From positions 61,683 to 125,682 of the forward strand of contig NZ_BCFL01000039.1 in NCBI RefSeq assembly GCF_002217755.1: 64,000 nt of DNA. Direction: 5' to 3'. Positions 44,204 to 53,486 of the stretch are shown here, in pieces. Each line of letters begins with the position of its first letter. The stretch's first letter is position 1. The notes beneath the pieces are model-generated. The model was not told the DNA's origin. It ran no database searches and worked only from the letters and a program-made list of their open reading frames with translations. The position numbers and the translations under genes are program-made. This DNA comes from Streptomyces hyaluromycini (GTDB lineage Bacteria > Actinomycetota > Actinomycetes > Streptomycetales > Streptomycetaceae).

Positions 44204-46900
44204 ATGACCGACGACCTGCTCGAACGATCCCCCGCCCACGCGCTGCTCGCGGACGGCACCACCGTGTGCATCCGGGCCGCGGCCCCCGGCGACCACGACC
44301 GGCTGAAGGGGTTCTACGACGAGATGTCCTCGGAGAACCTCCGCCTGAGGTTCTTCTCGGTGAGCCGGCGCTCGGCCGGCATGGCCGCCGACCGGGCGTG
44401 TGCCCCGGCCCGCCCCGGTTACCGGGCGCTGCTGGCCGAGACACGGGGCCGGGTGCTCGGCCTCGCCGAGTACGACACCGGCGGGGAGAAGGACGCCGCG
44501 GAGATCTCCATCGCCGTCGCCGACGGACTGCACCACCGGGGCGTCGGCACCCTCCTCGTCGAACACCTGGTCTCCGCGGCCCGCGCCGACGGCATCACCA
44601 CCTTCACAGCCGACGCGCTGAGCGAGAACCGCGAGGTGCTCCGCCTCTTCGCCGACCTCGGCCTGCGCACGTCCCGCCGCTTCGAGGGCCCCGAGACACG
44701 CTGCACCATCCACCTCGACGAGGACGACGCCTACCTCTCGGCCGTCGAGTCCCGGGGCCGCGCCGCGGACGTGGCGAGCCTGCGGCCGCTGCTGTGCCCG
44801 GAGGCGGTCGCCGTCGTCGGCGCCGGACGCAAACCGGGCTCGGTCGGCCGGGCGATCCTCCACCACATCCACACCGGCGGCTACACCCGCCGCCTCTTCG
44901 CCGTGAATCCCAGCGTGACCTCGGTCCTCGGCGTGCCCTGCTACCCGTCCGTCAGCGCCCTGCCAAGGACCCCGGACCTGGTGGTCGTGGCGGTGCCCGC
45001 GGCGGCGGTCCCGGCGACCGCCGAGGAATGCGGCAAGGCCGGTGTCCGCGCCCTCCTCGTCGTCACCTCGGGCCTCGACGCCGACCAGGCACAGGCGCTG
45101 CGCACCGCATGCCGGACCTACGGCATGCGCATGGTCGGCCCCAACTGCCTCGGCATCTCCCACACGGACCCCGGCCTGCGCCTCGACGCCACCTTCGCCG
45201 ATGGCCACCCCAGCCCCGGCAGTGCCGGCGTCGCCGTCCAGTCCGGCGGTATCGGCATCGCCCTGCTCGACGGCCTGTCCCGGCTCGGCATCGGCGTGTC
45301 CTCCTTCGTCTCGCTCGGCGACAAGTACGACGTCAGCGGCAACGACATGCTCCAGTGGTGGGAGACCGACGGCCGTACCGACCTCGCCCTGCTGCACCTG
45401 GAGTCCTTCGGCAACCCGCGCGCGTTCTCCCGTACCGCCCGCCGGGTCGCCCGCCGGATGCCGGTGCTGACCGTGGACGCCGGCCGGTCCGCTGCCGGTC
45501 GCCGGGCCGCCGCCTCGCACACCGCGGCCGCGGCCACCCCCACCATGACCCGCCGGGCCCTGTTCACCCAGGCCGGCATCACCGCCACCAGCTCGGTCGG
45601 CGAACTCCTCGAAGCGGCCGCCCTGCTGTACTCCCAGACGTTGCCGGAGGGCAAACGCCTCGCCATCGTCACCAACGCGGGCGGCGCCGGAGTACTGGCC
45701 GCCGACGCCTGCGCCGAGGCCGGGCTCGCCCTGCCGCCGTTCACCCCGACGATGATCGACGAACTGCTCGCCGTGCTGCCGGACGGAGCGGCCATCGGCA
45801 ACCCGATAGACGCCACCGCCGCCGTGACCGAGGAACAGCTCACGGACTGCGTCGACGCGCTCATGGAGTATCCGGGCGTCGATGCCGTCCTGGTGGCCCT
45901 GGTCCCGACCGCTCTCGCCACCGCGACCGGCGACAACCTGGTGCGGGCCCTCACCGGGGCGCCCGGCCGCAGGTCCAAGCCGGTCCTCGCGGTACGCCTG
46001 GAGCAGGACCTGCCGGTGAGGCTGCTGCCCGCCGCCGACGAGGGCGGCACCGTCCCGGCCTACGCCGAACCGCAGGCGGCGGCACGTGCGTTGGCCCACG
46101 CGGCCGACCGCGCGGCCTGGCTGGCCCGGCCGGCCGGCACCGTACCGGCGCTCGACGACGTCGACACCGAGCGGGCCCACGCCATCGCCGACGCCCACCT
46201 GGCCGCACACCCGGACGGCGGCTGGCTCGACCCGCGCACCTGCGCCGACCTGCTCGCCTGCTACGGCATCCCGCAGATCCCCTGGGCCTGGGCCGAGACC
46301 GAGGACGACGCCGTCCGCGCCGCCGAACGACTGCAGGGCGCCGACGGGCGGGTGGTCATGAAGGCCCACTGGCCGGGCCTCGTCCACAAGAGCGAGGAGC
46401 GGGCGGTCCACCTCGACCTGCGCGGCGAGCCGCAGGTCCGCGCCGCCTTCCGGGACCTGGACACTCGCTTCGGCAACCTGATGACCGGCGTGGTCGTCCA
46501 GTCGCTGGCCCGGCGCGGCACCGAGCTGTTCGCCGGTGTCGTCCAGGACGAGGTGTTCGGCCCACTGGTGCTCTTCGGACTCGGCGGTACGGCCACCGAG
46601 ATCCTCGCCGACCATGCGGCCCGGCTCGCGCCGCTCACCGACCACGACGTGCACGACCTGATCACGTCCCCGCGCTGCGCGCCCCTGCTCTTCGGCACCC
46701 GCGGCAACGGACCCGTCGACCTCGAAGCCCTGGAGCAACTGCTCCTGCGACTGTCCCGCATGGCGGCGGACCTGCCGCAGCTCGCCGAGGCCGACTTCAA
46801 CCCCGTCCTGGCCACGCCGGGCGGCGTCACCGTGCTCGACGCACGGGTACGACTGCTGCCGCGCCGGCCCCAGGACCCCTATCTGCGCCGGCTCCGCTGA
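44204..46900 (+). CDS. GNAT acetyltransferase fused to ADP-forming acyl-CoA synthetase
   Basis: 898 residues from ATG 44204 (GGAGGAG upstream). Residues about 15-170 form a GNAT domain (EISIAVADGLHHRGVGTLLVEHL is the acetyl-CoA-binding part). Then come the CoA-binding Rossmann domain (VAVVGAGRKPGSVGRAILHH), the ligase domain (VGPNCLGI, VQSGGIGIALLD, and RRAAASHTAAA, which keeps the His of the usual SHT motif), and the ATP-grasp domain (VVMKAHWPGLVHKSE, LFGLGGTATEILAD). Relatives include bacterial Pat protein acetyltransferases and ADP-forming acetyl-CoA synthetase. It could acetylate proteins, make ATP from acyl-CoA, or both. It leads an operon with a CBS-BON protein and a flavodoxin. Confidence 0.88.
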   Translation: MTDDLLERSPAHALLADGTTVCIRAAAPGDHDRLKGFYDEMSSENLRLRFFSVSRRSAGMAADRACAPARPGYRALLAETRGRVLGLAEYDTGGEKDAAEISIAVADGLHHRGVGTLLVEHLVSAARADGITTFTADALSENREVLRLFADLGLRTSRRFEGPETRCTIHLDEDDAYLSAVESRGRAADVASLRPLLCPEAVAVVGAGRKPGSVGRAILHHIHTGGYTRRLFAVNPSVTSVLGVPCYPSVSALPRTPDLVVVAVPAAAVPATAEECGKAGVRALLVVTSGLDADQAQALRTACRTYGMRMVGPNCLGISHTDPGLRLDATFADGHPSPGSAGVAVQSGGIGIALLDGLSRLGIGVSSFVSLGDKYDVSGNDMLQWWETDGRTDLALLHLESFGNPRAFSRTARRVARRMPVLTVDAGRSAAGRRAAASHTAAAATPTMTRRALFTQAGITATSSVGELLEAAALLYSQTLPEGKRLAIVTNAGGAGVLAADACAEAGLALPPFTPTMIDELLAVLPDGAAIGNPIDATAAVTEEQLTDCVDALMEYPGVDAVLVALVPTALATATGDNLVRALTGAPGRRSKPVLAVRLEQDLPVRLLPAADEGGTVPAYAEPQAAARALAHAADRAAWLARPAGTVPALDDVDTERAHAIADAHLAAHPDGGWLDPRTCADLLACYGIPQIPWAWAETEDDAVRAAERLQGADGRVVMKAHWPGLVHKSEERAVHLDLRGEPQVRAAFRDLDTRFGNLMTGVVVQSLARRGTELFAGVVQDEVFGPLVLFGLGGTATEILADHAARLAPLTDHDVHDLITSPRCAPLLFGTRGNGPVDLEALEQLLLRLSRMAADLPQLAEADFNPVLATPGGVTVLDARVRLLPRRPQDPYLRRLR

Positions 46901-46920
46901 GGGCTGAGGAGGAGACCTAG

Positions 46921-47649
46921 ATGAGGCACAACAAGGTGGGCTCCGTGATGACCACGGACGTCGTCCACGCCGCCTACGGCACGCCCTTCAAGGAGGTCGC
47001 GCGACTCCTCGCCGACCACCGGATCAGCGGCCTGCCGGTGATCGATGACGACGACAAGGTCATCGGGGTCGTCTCCGAGACCGACCTGATGGTGCGCCAG
47101 GCCGCCGCTCCCGACCCCTGTGGGGAAAGGCCCCGCACACCGCTCGGCCAGCTGACGCGCGGCGCCAGGAAGCAGGCGGCCAAGGCACAGGCCCGTACGG
47201 CCGGAGAGCTGATGTCGGACCCGCCGGTCACCGTGCACGCCGAGGACACCATCGTCGAGGCGGCCCGGACCATGGCCGCACGCCACGTGGAGCGGCTCCC
47301 GGTCCTCGACGAGGAGGACCGGCTGGTCGGCATCGTCACGCGCCGCGACCTGCTCCAGGTGTTCCTGCGCCCCGACGACGAGATCCGCGACGAGGTGATC
47401 GAGGAGGTCCTCGTAAGGGCCCTGTGGATGCCGCCCCGCAGCATCGAGGTGGCCGTGGCGGAGGGCGTCGTCACGCTCACCGGCCACATGGAACGCAGGA
47501 CCGAGACCGAGATCGCCGTCTCCATGACCCGTCAGACGGACGGCGTGGTCGACGTGGTCGACAAACTGACCTACCGCCAGGACGACGCCCGCATCCGCGA
47601 GGAGCAGGCGCTGCACGGCGCAGCCGACGACTGGCTGCGCGGACTTTGA
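46921..47649 (+). CDS. CBS-domain pair with C-terminal BON domain
   Basis: 242 residues. CBS1: VMTTDVVHAAYGTPFKEVARLL and ISGLPVIDDDDKVIGVVSETDL. A basic linker follows (RGARKQAAKAQARTAGEL), then CBS2: MSDPPVTVHAEDTIVEAA and VERLPVLDEEDRLVGIVTRRDLL. The BON tail is VAEGVVTLTGHM. Closest to the copy at 12662-13372. It lies 20 bp after the acyl-CoA synthetase/GNAT gene, so it may sense nucleotide state for that enzyme. Confidence 0.87.
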   Translation: MRHNKVGSVMTTDVVHAAYGTPFKEVARLLADHRISGLPVIDDDDKVIGVVSETDLMVRQAAAPDPCGERPRTPLGQLTRGARKQAAKAQARTAGELMSDPPVTVHAEDTIVEAARTMAARHVERLPVLDEEDRLVGIVTRRDLLQVFLRPDDEIRDEVIEEVLVRALWMPPRSIEVAVAEGVVTLTGHMERRTETEIAVSMTRQTDGVVDVVDKLTYRQDDARIREEQALHGAADDWLRGL

Positions 47650-47664
47650 GAGGAGGGCCGTCCC

Positions 47665-48159
47665 ATGACCGGCACCGTGTTGGTCACCTACGGCACCAAG
47701 AACGGATCGACGGCGCACATCGCCGAGTCGATCGCCGACGCCCTGCGCGAGAAGGGGCTGACCGTCGAGACGATGGGGGCCGCGTCCGTGCCCTTCGTGG
47801 ACCGGTACGACGCGGTCGTGGTCGGTGGCGGCCTGTACGCCGGCCGCTGGCACAAGGACGCCCGGACATTCGTCCGCCGTCACCGCCGCGACCTCGCCGA
47901 GCGGCCCGTGTGGTTCTTCAGCAGCGGCCCGCTCGACGCTTCCGCATCCGAACGGGACATCCCGCCCGTGCGCGGGGTGCGCCGCGCGATGCAGGACCTG
48001 CACGCCCGCGGCCACGCCACCTTCGGTGGCTGCCTGGACGACGACGCGGACGGCTGGCTGGCCCGCAGGATCCTGCGCTCCGGGAACGGCGGGGACTTCC
48101 GGGACTTCGACGCCGTGGAGGCGTGGGCGTCCGGGATCGCCGGGGAGCTGAAAGGCTGA
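47665..48159 (+). CDS. Flavodoxin-domain protein
   Basis: 164 residues. FMN phosphate loop TYGTKNGSTAHIAESIADAL at the N-terminus and VVVGGGLYAGRWHKDARTFV as the second FMN-contact region; the layout is like HemG-type or long flavodoxin-like proteins. It probably carries electrons for a low-potential reaction. No other redox partner is adjacent. It is last in the operon, before a very strong terminator. Confidence 0.82.
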   Translation: MTGTVLVTYGTKNGSTAHIAESIADALREKGLTVETMGAASVPFVDRYDAVVVGGGLYAGRWHKDARTFVRRHRRDLAERPVWFFSSGPLDASASERDIPPVRGVRRAMQDLHARGHATFGGCLDDDADGWLARRILRSGNGGDFRDFDAVEAWASGIAGELKG

Positions 48160-48205
48160 CAGGCGCTCGCCGCGCCTCGGCCTCGACCCAAGCCGCAGAC
48201 CATGA

Positions 48206-48261
48206 GTCCATCACGAGCGGGCCTCGCCAGGATGACCTGGCGAGGCCCGCTCGTGATGGAC
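48206..48261. terminator. 26-bp perfect-stem bidirectional terminator
   Basis: Two 26-bp arms (48206-48231 and 48236-48261) are exact inverted copies around a 4-nt loop ATGA. It lies between the convergent flavodoxin (ends 48159) and PPOX gene (ends 48312). It is much longer than the other terminators in the window. Confidence 0.88.
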
Positions 48262-48311
48262 GAGTGCGGGCGGCGTCATGACGCCGACGACGTGAACTCC
48301 GCAGTCCTCGG

Positions 48312-49232
48312 CTACTCATCCGCCGGTGTGATGCGGCGGCCCGTGAGACTTCTGGGCCGGATCGACACCCACATGGCGCGCTCGCCGCCCGCCCATGGTG
48401 TGGCGTGGGCGTACTGAACCAGCCTGCGTACCGCCTCGGGCTCCGTCACGATGCTCGCCCGCCCGACGGCGAGTACGCTCCAGCCCACGCTGCGTCCCTC
48501 GTCCACACGGTCGACCTCGAAGGCGACCTCCTCGTCCACCACCGTCGCGGTGACGGACTCCGGCGCGGTCCGGAAGACGATGGCGCCGTCGATGACGTCG
48601 TAGTTGACCGGGACGACCGCCGGGTGACCGTCCGGCGTCGAGACCGTGACGCGTCCGACCCCGTGTGTGGAGAGCAGGGCCCTGCATTCCTCCGGGGCGA
48701 GGTCGCGCAGCCGTGGGTGGAGCAGGGCGTGTCCCTGGCCGGGCGGGAGGTCGACGCCGGCGTTGTACAGCGCGCTGACGCTGGTGCCCAGTGCCTCTGC
48801 CAGCCTGACGACCGTCCCCAGGGCCGGGGCCGTGGGGCGCTGCTCCAGACGATCGAGGTATTCGGGGGCCATACGGGCCCGAGCGGCCGTCACCTCTCGG
48901 CTGAGGCCCAGCCGTCGCCGTTCCGCGGCCACCCACCCGCCGAAGTCTCCCGGACTGGCGGCCCCGCCCGATGGCGGGGGCGCGGACCAGTTCTCCGCCT
49001 CACTCGTGTTCCCCGGTGATTCGTGTGGGGAACCGGGCGGTCCGGGCCGGAGATGGTGGATGTGCGCGTCGGGCCCGGGAAAGACGAGCGTGACCTCGCC
49101 CGAATCCGACCACCGCACGTCGTAGGGGGGTGTGCCGTCCTCGTGGTGGAGGCCGATGATCTCCCCGTCGCGCCTGGTCGCGCCCGTGGCCGGGCTTTCG
49201 ATGACGAGTTGGTCGCCGAGGTGAGCTCGCAT
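48312..49232 (-). CDS. DUF1918 / XRE / PPOX-fold fusion protein
   Basis: 306 residues from ATG 49232. Residues 1-60 are DUF1918 (MRAHLGDQLVIES, GTPPYDVRW). Residues about 95-160 are an XRE-like helix-turn-helix (AAERRRLGLSREVTAARARM...LEQRPTAPALGTVVRLAEAL). Residues about 180-300 are a pyridoxamine-phosphate-oxidase-like split barrel (STHGVGRVTVSTPDGHPAVVPVNY, WSVLAVGRAS). The PPOX fold usually binds FMN, F420 or haem, so it may be a flavin- or F420-responsive DNA-binding protein. A shorter relative without DUF1918 is at 61572. It is last in a leftward gene series. Confidence 0.82.
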   Translation of the reverse strand: MRAHLGDQLVIESPATGATRRDGEIIGLHHEDGTPPYDVRWSDSGEVTLVFPGPDAHIHHLRPGPPGSPHESPGNTSEAENWSAPPPSGGAASPGDFGGWVAAERRRLGLSREVTAARARMAPEYLDRLEQRPTAPALGTVVRLAEALGTSVSALYNAGVDLPPGQGHALLHPRLRDLAPEECRALLSTHGVGRVTVSTPDGHPAVVPVNYDVIDGAIVFRTAPESVTATVVDEEVAFEVDRVDEGRSVGWSVLAVGRASIVTEPEAVRRLVQYAHATPWAGGERAMWVSIRPRSLTGRRITPADE

Positions 49233-49318
49233 GGTCGCCGCCCTCTCCTCAGAGTGGTGCTGTATCCACCCTGCCACGCGGGACACCGCACAGCGCGGGG
49301 CGGCCACCGCCGCCGCGT

Positions 49319-49975
49319 TCACTGGAAGGCCGCGTGGATCTCCCGTTCGGTGGCCTCGTGCGACACGAGCAGGAGTTCGTCACCCGGCAGGAGCCGCACG
49401 TCAGGACCCGGCACCGTGGGACGCCCGTCGCGCACGATGGTGGCGACGACGGTGCCGGCCGGCAGGGCGATCTCGCCCAGAGCGTGACCCGCCGCCCGGG
49501 AGTCCTCGGTGATCGCCGTCTCGATGACGTCGACGCCCGCCTTGCTCAGCCGCAGCAGCGCCACCGTGTCCGTCGCCCCGGTCGCCTCCTCGATCAGGGA
49601 GATCAGCGGCGTGGCCGCGGGCACCGCCACGTCCACTCCCCACCGTGCGTCGAAGAGCCAGGCGTTCTCCGCGTCGTTGACCCGCGCGGCGACGCGCGCG
49701 ACGCCGAACCGGCGCTTGGCGAGCAGGCCGATGACGAGGTTGTCCTCGTCCTGGCCGGTGGCGGCGATGAGGAGGTCACAGGTCAGTGCGCCCGCACGTT
49801 CCAGGAGCACCGGATCGCACGCATCCCCGGCCATCAGACGCACGGAGGGCGTCTTCTCCATCTCGGCGATCCGTTCCTCGTCGAGATCGACGAGGGTGAC
49901 GTCGTTGCGCGCGGCCGCGAGGACCTGGGCGACCTGGGTACCGAGGCGGCCCGCGCCGGCGATGAGGACCTTCAC
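49319..49975 (-). CDS. TrkA-type K+ uptake regulatory protein
   Basis: 218 residues. Rossmann RCK-N domain (VLIAGAGRLGTQVAQVLAAARNDVTLVDLD) and C-terminal RCK-C domain (AITEDSRAAGHALGEIALPAG ... LLPGDELLLVSH). It binds NAD(H) or ATP and gates a K+ transporter. It overlaps the next TrkA gene by 4 bp, forming a CeoB/CeoC-like pair. No K+ channel gene is present in the window. Confidence 0.9.
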   Translation of the reverse strand: MKVLIAGAGRLGTQVAQVLAAARNDVTLVDLDEERIAEMEKTPSVRLMAGDACDPVLLERAGALTCDLLIAATGQDEDNLVIGLLAKRRFGVARVAARVNDAENAWLFDARWGVDVAVPAATPLISLIEEATGATDTVALLRLSKAGVDVIETAITEDSRAAGHALGEIALPAGTVVATIVRDGRPTVPGPDVRLLPGDELLLVSHEATEREIHAAFQ

Positions 49976-50631
49976 GTTCCCAGCTCCTTGTCCAGAAAGC
50001 CGCGCAGCCGGCTCAGGGCGGTCGCGGCGACGGCGAAGGTGACCAGGTCACCGGGTTCGGCCAGGACACCGTGGCCGGGCAGCATCGAGCGGCCGGCACG
50101 GGTCACCTCCACGACGCGGATCTCCCCCTCGACATCGAGGTCGGTCAGCCGCCGTCCGGTCAGATGGGCCGGCAGCGGCGAGCGCACCACGACGGTCTCG
50201 CCGCTGCCGAAGGAGAGTTCCGTGGCCAGGTGCCGGTGCAGCAGCATCTGGTGCATACGGTCGACCGCCCACCGGACGCTGGAGATCGCCGGAATCCCCA
50301 GGTCCCGGTAGATGTCCGCGCGGCGGGGATCGTGGATGCGGGCCAGGACGATCGGTACCCGGTACGTCTCCTTCGCGGTGCGCGCGCTGACGATGTTGCC
50401 GTTGTCCCCGGAAGTGACCGCGACGAGCGCGTCCGCATGGTCGACGCCGGCCGCTTCCAGCACCGGCCTGCTGAAGCCGTTGCCCGCGTGGAAGGCGCCG
50501 GGGAAGCCGGGCGGGAGCCGTCTGCGTGCTGTGGACTGCCGGTCGACGAGGCGCACGTCGTGGCCTTCGGCGGCGAGCTGGACGGCGAGGGCGGCTCCCA
50601 CCCGGCCGCACCCCACGATGATCACTCTCAT
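49972..50631 (-). CDS. TrkA-type K+ uptake regulatory protein
   Basis: 219 residues from ATG 50631. RCK-N domain VIIVGCGRVGAALAVQLAAEGHDVRLVDRQ and RCK-C domain LPAHLTGRRLTDLDVEGEIRVVEV. Its start overlaps the stop of the P-type ATPase (ATGA), and its stop overlaps the next trkA, so all three are translationally coupled. Confidence 0.9.
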   Translation of the reverse strand: MRVIIVGCGRVGAALAVQLAAEGHDVRLVDRQSTARRRLPPGFPGAFHAGNGFSRPVLEAAGVDHADALVAVTSGDNGNIVSARTAKETYRVPIVLARIHDPRRADIYRDLGIPAISSVRWAVDRMHQMLLHRHLATELSFGSGETVVVRSPLPAHLTGRRLTDLDVEGEIRVVEVTRAGRSMLPGHGVLAEPGDLVTFAVAATALSRLRGFLDKELGT

Positions 50632-53486
50632 CGGGTCTCTCCCTTCGGGGCGGCGACGCGCCGTCGCAGCACCCATTTCCGCAGTTCTTCGGCGGCCAGC
50701 AGCAGAGCTCCGAACCCGGTCAGGACCGCCCAGTCGGCGGGGGCCAGCGGTGCGGTGCCGAAGACCGCCTGGAGGGGCGGCGCGTAGCTGATGGCGGCCA
50801 TCAGCCCGATGCCGAAGCCGCCGGCGGCGAGCAGCCAGGGATTGCTCAGCAGGCCGACCCGGAAGACGCTCTGCCGGTCGGTGCGTACCGCGAGCGCGTT
50901 GAAGAACTGGCTGACGACGATACCGGCCTGGACCATGGTGATCGCCTCCCGGTACACCGGGGTGGTCTTGGTGAAGTCGGCATAGGGGATGCCGGAGGCG
51001 TGGATGTGCCAGAAGAAGACGGTGCAGACGCCGATCGCCTGGATGCCGCCGAGGAACAGGATCCGGCCCATGACGGAGGCCGAGAACAGGCGTTCCCGAC
51101 GGGGCCGGGGCGGGCTGTCCATGACGTCGCGCTCCATCGGCTCGGCGCCGAGCGCCAGCGCCGGCAGCACGTCCGAGCCGAGGTCGATGGCCAGGACCTG
51201 TACGGCCGTGATCGGCACCAGCGGGAACCCGGCGAAGGTGGCCGCCAGGATCGGCGCGAGTTCGGCGATGTTGTGGCTGAAGAGGTAGATCAGGAACTTC
51301 CGGATGTTGCGGTAGACGGAACGGCCGAGGCCCACCGCTGTGCTGATGGACGCGAACGAGTCGTCGAGCAGCACCATCACGGCGGCCTCCCGGGCCACGT
51401 CGGTGCCGGAGGCACCCATGGCGACCCCGATGTCCGCGTGCTTGAGGGCGGGGGCGTCGTTGGCTCCGTCGCCGGTGACGGCGACGACCTCGCCACGCCG
51501 CTGGAACGCGGTGACCACCCGCATCTTGTGCTCGGGACTGACCCGGCAGAGCAGCAGCTCGGTGGAGTCCGCCAGCAGTGCGTCCAGGCCCTCGTCGTTC
51601 ATCGTGTCCAGCTGTGCGCCCGTCGCCACGGACGGGGTCGGACCCCGCACGATGCCGACCCGGCGGGCCACGGCCTCGGCGGTCAGCGGATGGTCACCGG
51701 TGACCATGACGATGCGGATCCCGGCACGTCGGCAGGCGTCCACCGCGTCCCGGACCTCCGGCCGGGGCGGGTCGTACATCCCGGTGAGCCCGAGCAGGGT
51801 CAGCCCCGACTCGACGTCGCCGGGCGCCGGGTGCGCCCCGGCGACCTGCCGACGGGCGACCGCGAGCACGCGCAGGCCCTCGGCGGCCATGCCGTCCGCC
51901 GCTGCCACCACCCGGTCGCGGAGGGCGTCCGTGAGCGGGGCTCTCGCACCCTCCCACTCGACGGCGTCGCAGCGGGCGAGCAGCTCCAGCGGCGCGCCCT
52001 TGACGCAGGCGACGTAGGTGTCGTCTCCGTCGCGGTGCACGGTGCTCATCAGCTTGCGGTCGGAGTCGAAGGGATACTCCGCCACCCGCGGCGTACGGGC
52101 CTCCTCCGCAGCCGGATCGAGACCGGCCTTCCCGGCGGCCACCAGCAGGGCGCCTTCGGTGGTGTCGCCGAGCACCCGCCACCCCTCCCGCCCGGCCGGC
52201 GGCACCAGCCGGGCGTTGCTGCACAGTGCCGCGGTACGCAGCAGTTCCCGTACCGCCCCGGCGTCGGCGACCTCGCCGACGGGTCCGTATCCGACTCCGC
52301 TGACGGCGTGCCCCGCACCGCCGGCCCACAGCTGTACGACGGTCATCTCGGCCTGGGTGAGCGTGCCCGTCTTGTCGGTGCACACCACGCTCGTCGAGCC
52401 CAGGGCCTCCACCGCGAGCAGCTGTTTGACGAGCGCGTGCTTGCGTGCCATGCGCCGGACGCCGATCGCCAGCGACACCGAGAGGGTGGCGGGGAGCCCT
52501 TCCGGTACGAGGGCCACCATGACTCCGAGCGAGAAGACGAACGTGTCCACGAACGGCTGCCCGCCGGGCGCGCGGATCGCGAACAGGAGGGCCCCGGTCG
52601 CCAGCGCCACGCCTGCCACCCGGCGTGCCATGGCCGCGACCTGACGCTGGAGCGGGGTCTGCTGCCGGGGCGCCTCGGCGGTGAGCCGGAAGATCCGGCC
52701 GAACTCGGTGGCCGTCCCGATGGCGCACACCACGGCCCTGCCGGTGCCCGCGACCACGTCCGTGCCCATGAACACGCAGTTGCGTGCTTCCAGCGCCGGT
52801 CCGTCCGGCACGGGGTCGGCCACCCGCGCGACGGCGTCGCTCTCACCGGTGAGTGCCGCGTTGTTCACGGCCACGTCGTGTGCCTCGACCAGCCGGCAGT
52901 CCGCCGACACCGCGTCTCCGGCCTCCAGGAGCACGAGGTCGCCGGGGACCAGTTCGCGCGCCGGCAGTTCCTGGGGTTCGCCGTCCCGGAGCACCCGGCA
53001 GGTGTGCGGCACCATCGCCTGCAGGGACTCCGCCGTCCGCTCGGCGGAGTACTCCTGGGCGAAACCGATGCCGGCGTTCAGCAGGACGACACCGAGGATG
53101 GCCAGCGCCAGCTGGAGGGTGGCCGGGTCCCGGGGCTGTTCCAGTGTGTACGCGAGGAAGGTGATCAGCGAAGAGACCAGCAGCACCACGGCGAAGAGGT
53201 CGGTGAACTGTGCGGCCAGCCGTCGCCACACGTGTCCTCGGCCCACACCGGGAAGCTCGTTCGGGCCGTAGCGGGCCTGCCGGGCACCGGCCTCGGCGGC
53301 GCTGAGACCGCGCGGAGAGCCGTTCAGGGCGGCGAAGACCTCAGGGGCGGTCAGTGCGGGGACGGAGAGGGCGGACGGCTCCGGCCCGCCGACCGGTGAC
53401 GGTCCGGTTCCCGGGAGTTCGGCGCCGTTCGGCGGGCCGTCCTCGCGCAGCGCGGTCGTTCCCGACCGGCCCGGTTCAGGCTTCAT
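50628..53486 (-). CDS. P-type cation ATPase (P2, CtpF-like)
   Basis: 952 residues. N-terminal cation-ATPase domain, actuator motif TGES, PEGL in ALVPEGLPATLSVSLA, phosphorylation motif CTDKTGTLT (Asp about residue 370), KGAPLELL, VTGDHPLTAEAVA and TGDGANDAPALKHADIGVAMG; C-terminal membrane helices follow. It resembles calcium/cation pumps such as CtpF, a DosR-regulon member in M. tuberculosis. The ion is not certain. It overlaps the upstream CBS gene by 11 bp and the downstream trkA by 4 bp. Confidence 0.9.
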   Translation of the reverse strand: MKPEPGRSGTTALREDGPPNGAELPGTGPSPVGGPEPSALSVPALTAPEVFAALNGSPRGLSAAEAGARQARYGPNELPGVGRGHVWRRLAAQFTDLFAVVLLVSSLITFLAYTLEQPRDPATLQLALAILGVVLLNAGIGFAQEYSAERTAESLQAMVPHTCRVLRDGEPQELPARELVPGDLVLLEAGDAVSADCRLVEAHDVAVNNAALTGESDAVARVADPVPDGPALEARNCVFMGTDVVAGTGRAVVCAIGTATEFGRIFRLTAEAPRQQTPLQRQVAAMARRVAGVALATGALLFAIRAPGGQPFVDTFVFSLGVMVALVPEGLPATLSVSLAIGVRRMARKHALVKQLLAVEALGSTSVVCTDKTGTLTQAEMTVVQLWAGGAGHAVSGVGYGPVGEVADAGAVRELLRTAALCSNARLVPPAGREGWRVLGDTTEGALLVAAGKAGLDPAAEEARTPRVAEYPFDSDRKLMSTVHRDGDDTYVACVKGAPLELLARCDAVEWEGARAPLTDALRDRVVAAADGMAAEGLRVLAVARRQVAGAHPAPGDVESGLTLLGLTGMYDPPRPEVRDAVDACRRAGIRIVMVTGDHPLTAEAVARRVGIVRGPTPSVATGAQLDTMNDEGLDALLADSTELLLCRVSPEHKMRVVTAFQRRGEVVAVTGDGANDAPALKHADIGVAMGASGTDVAREAAVMVLLDDSFASISTAVGLGRSVYRNIRKFLIYLFSHNIAELAPILAATFAGFPLVPITAVQVLAIDLGSDVLPALALGAEPMERDVMDSPPRPRRERLFSASVMGRILFLGGIQAIGVCTVFFWHIHASGIPYADFTKTTPVYREAITMVQAGIVVSQFFNALAVRTDRQSVFRVGLLSNPWLLAAGGFGIGLMAAISYAPPLQAVFGTAPLAPADWAVLTGFGALLLAAEELRKWVLRRRVAAPKGETR

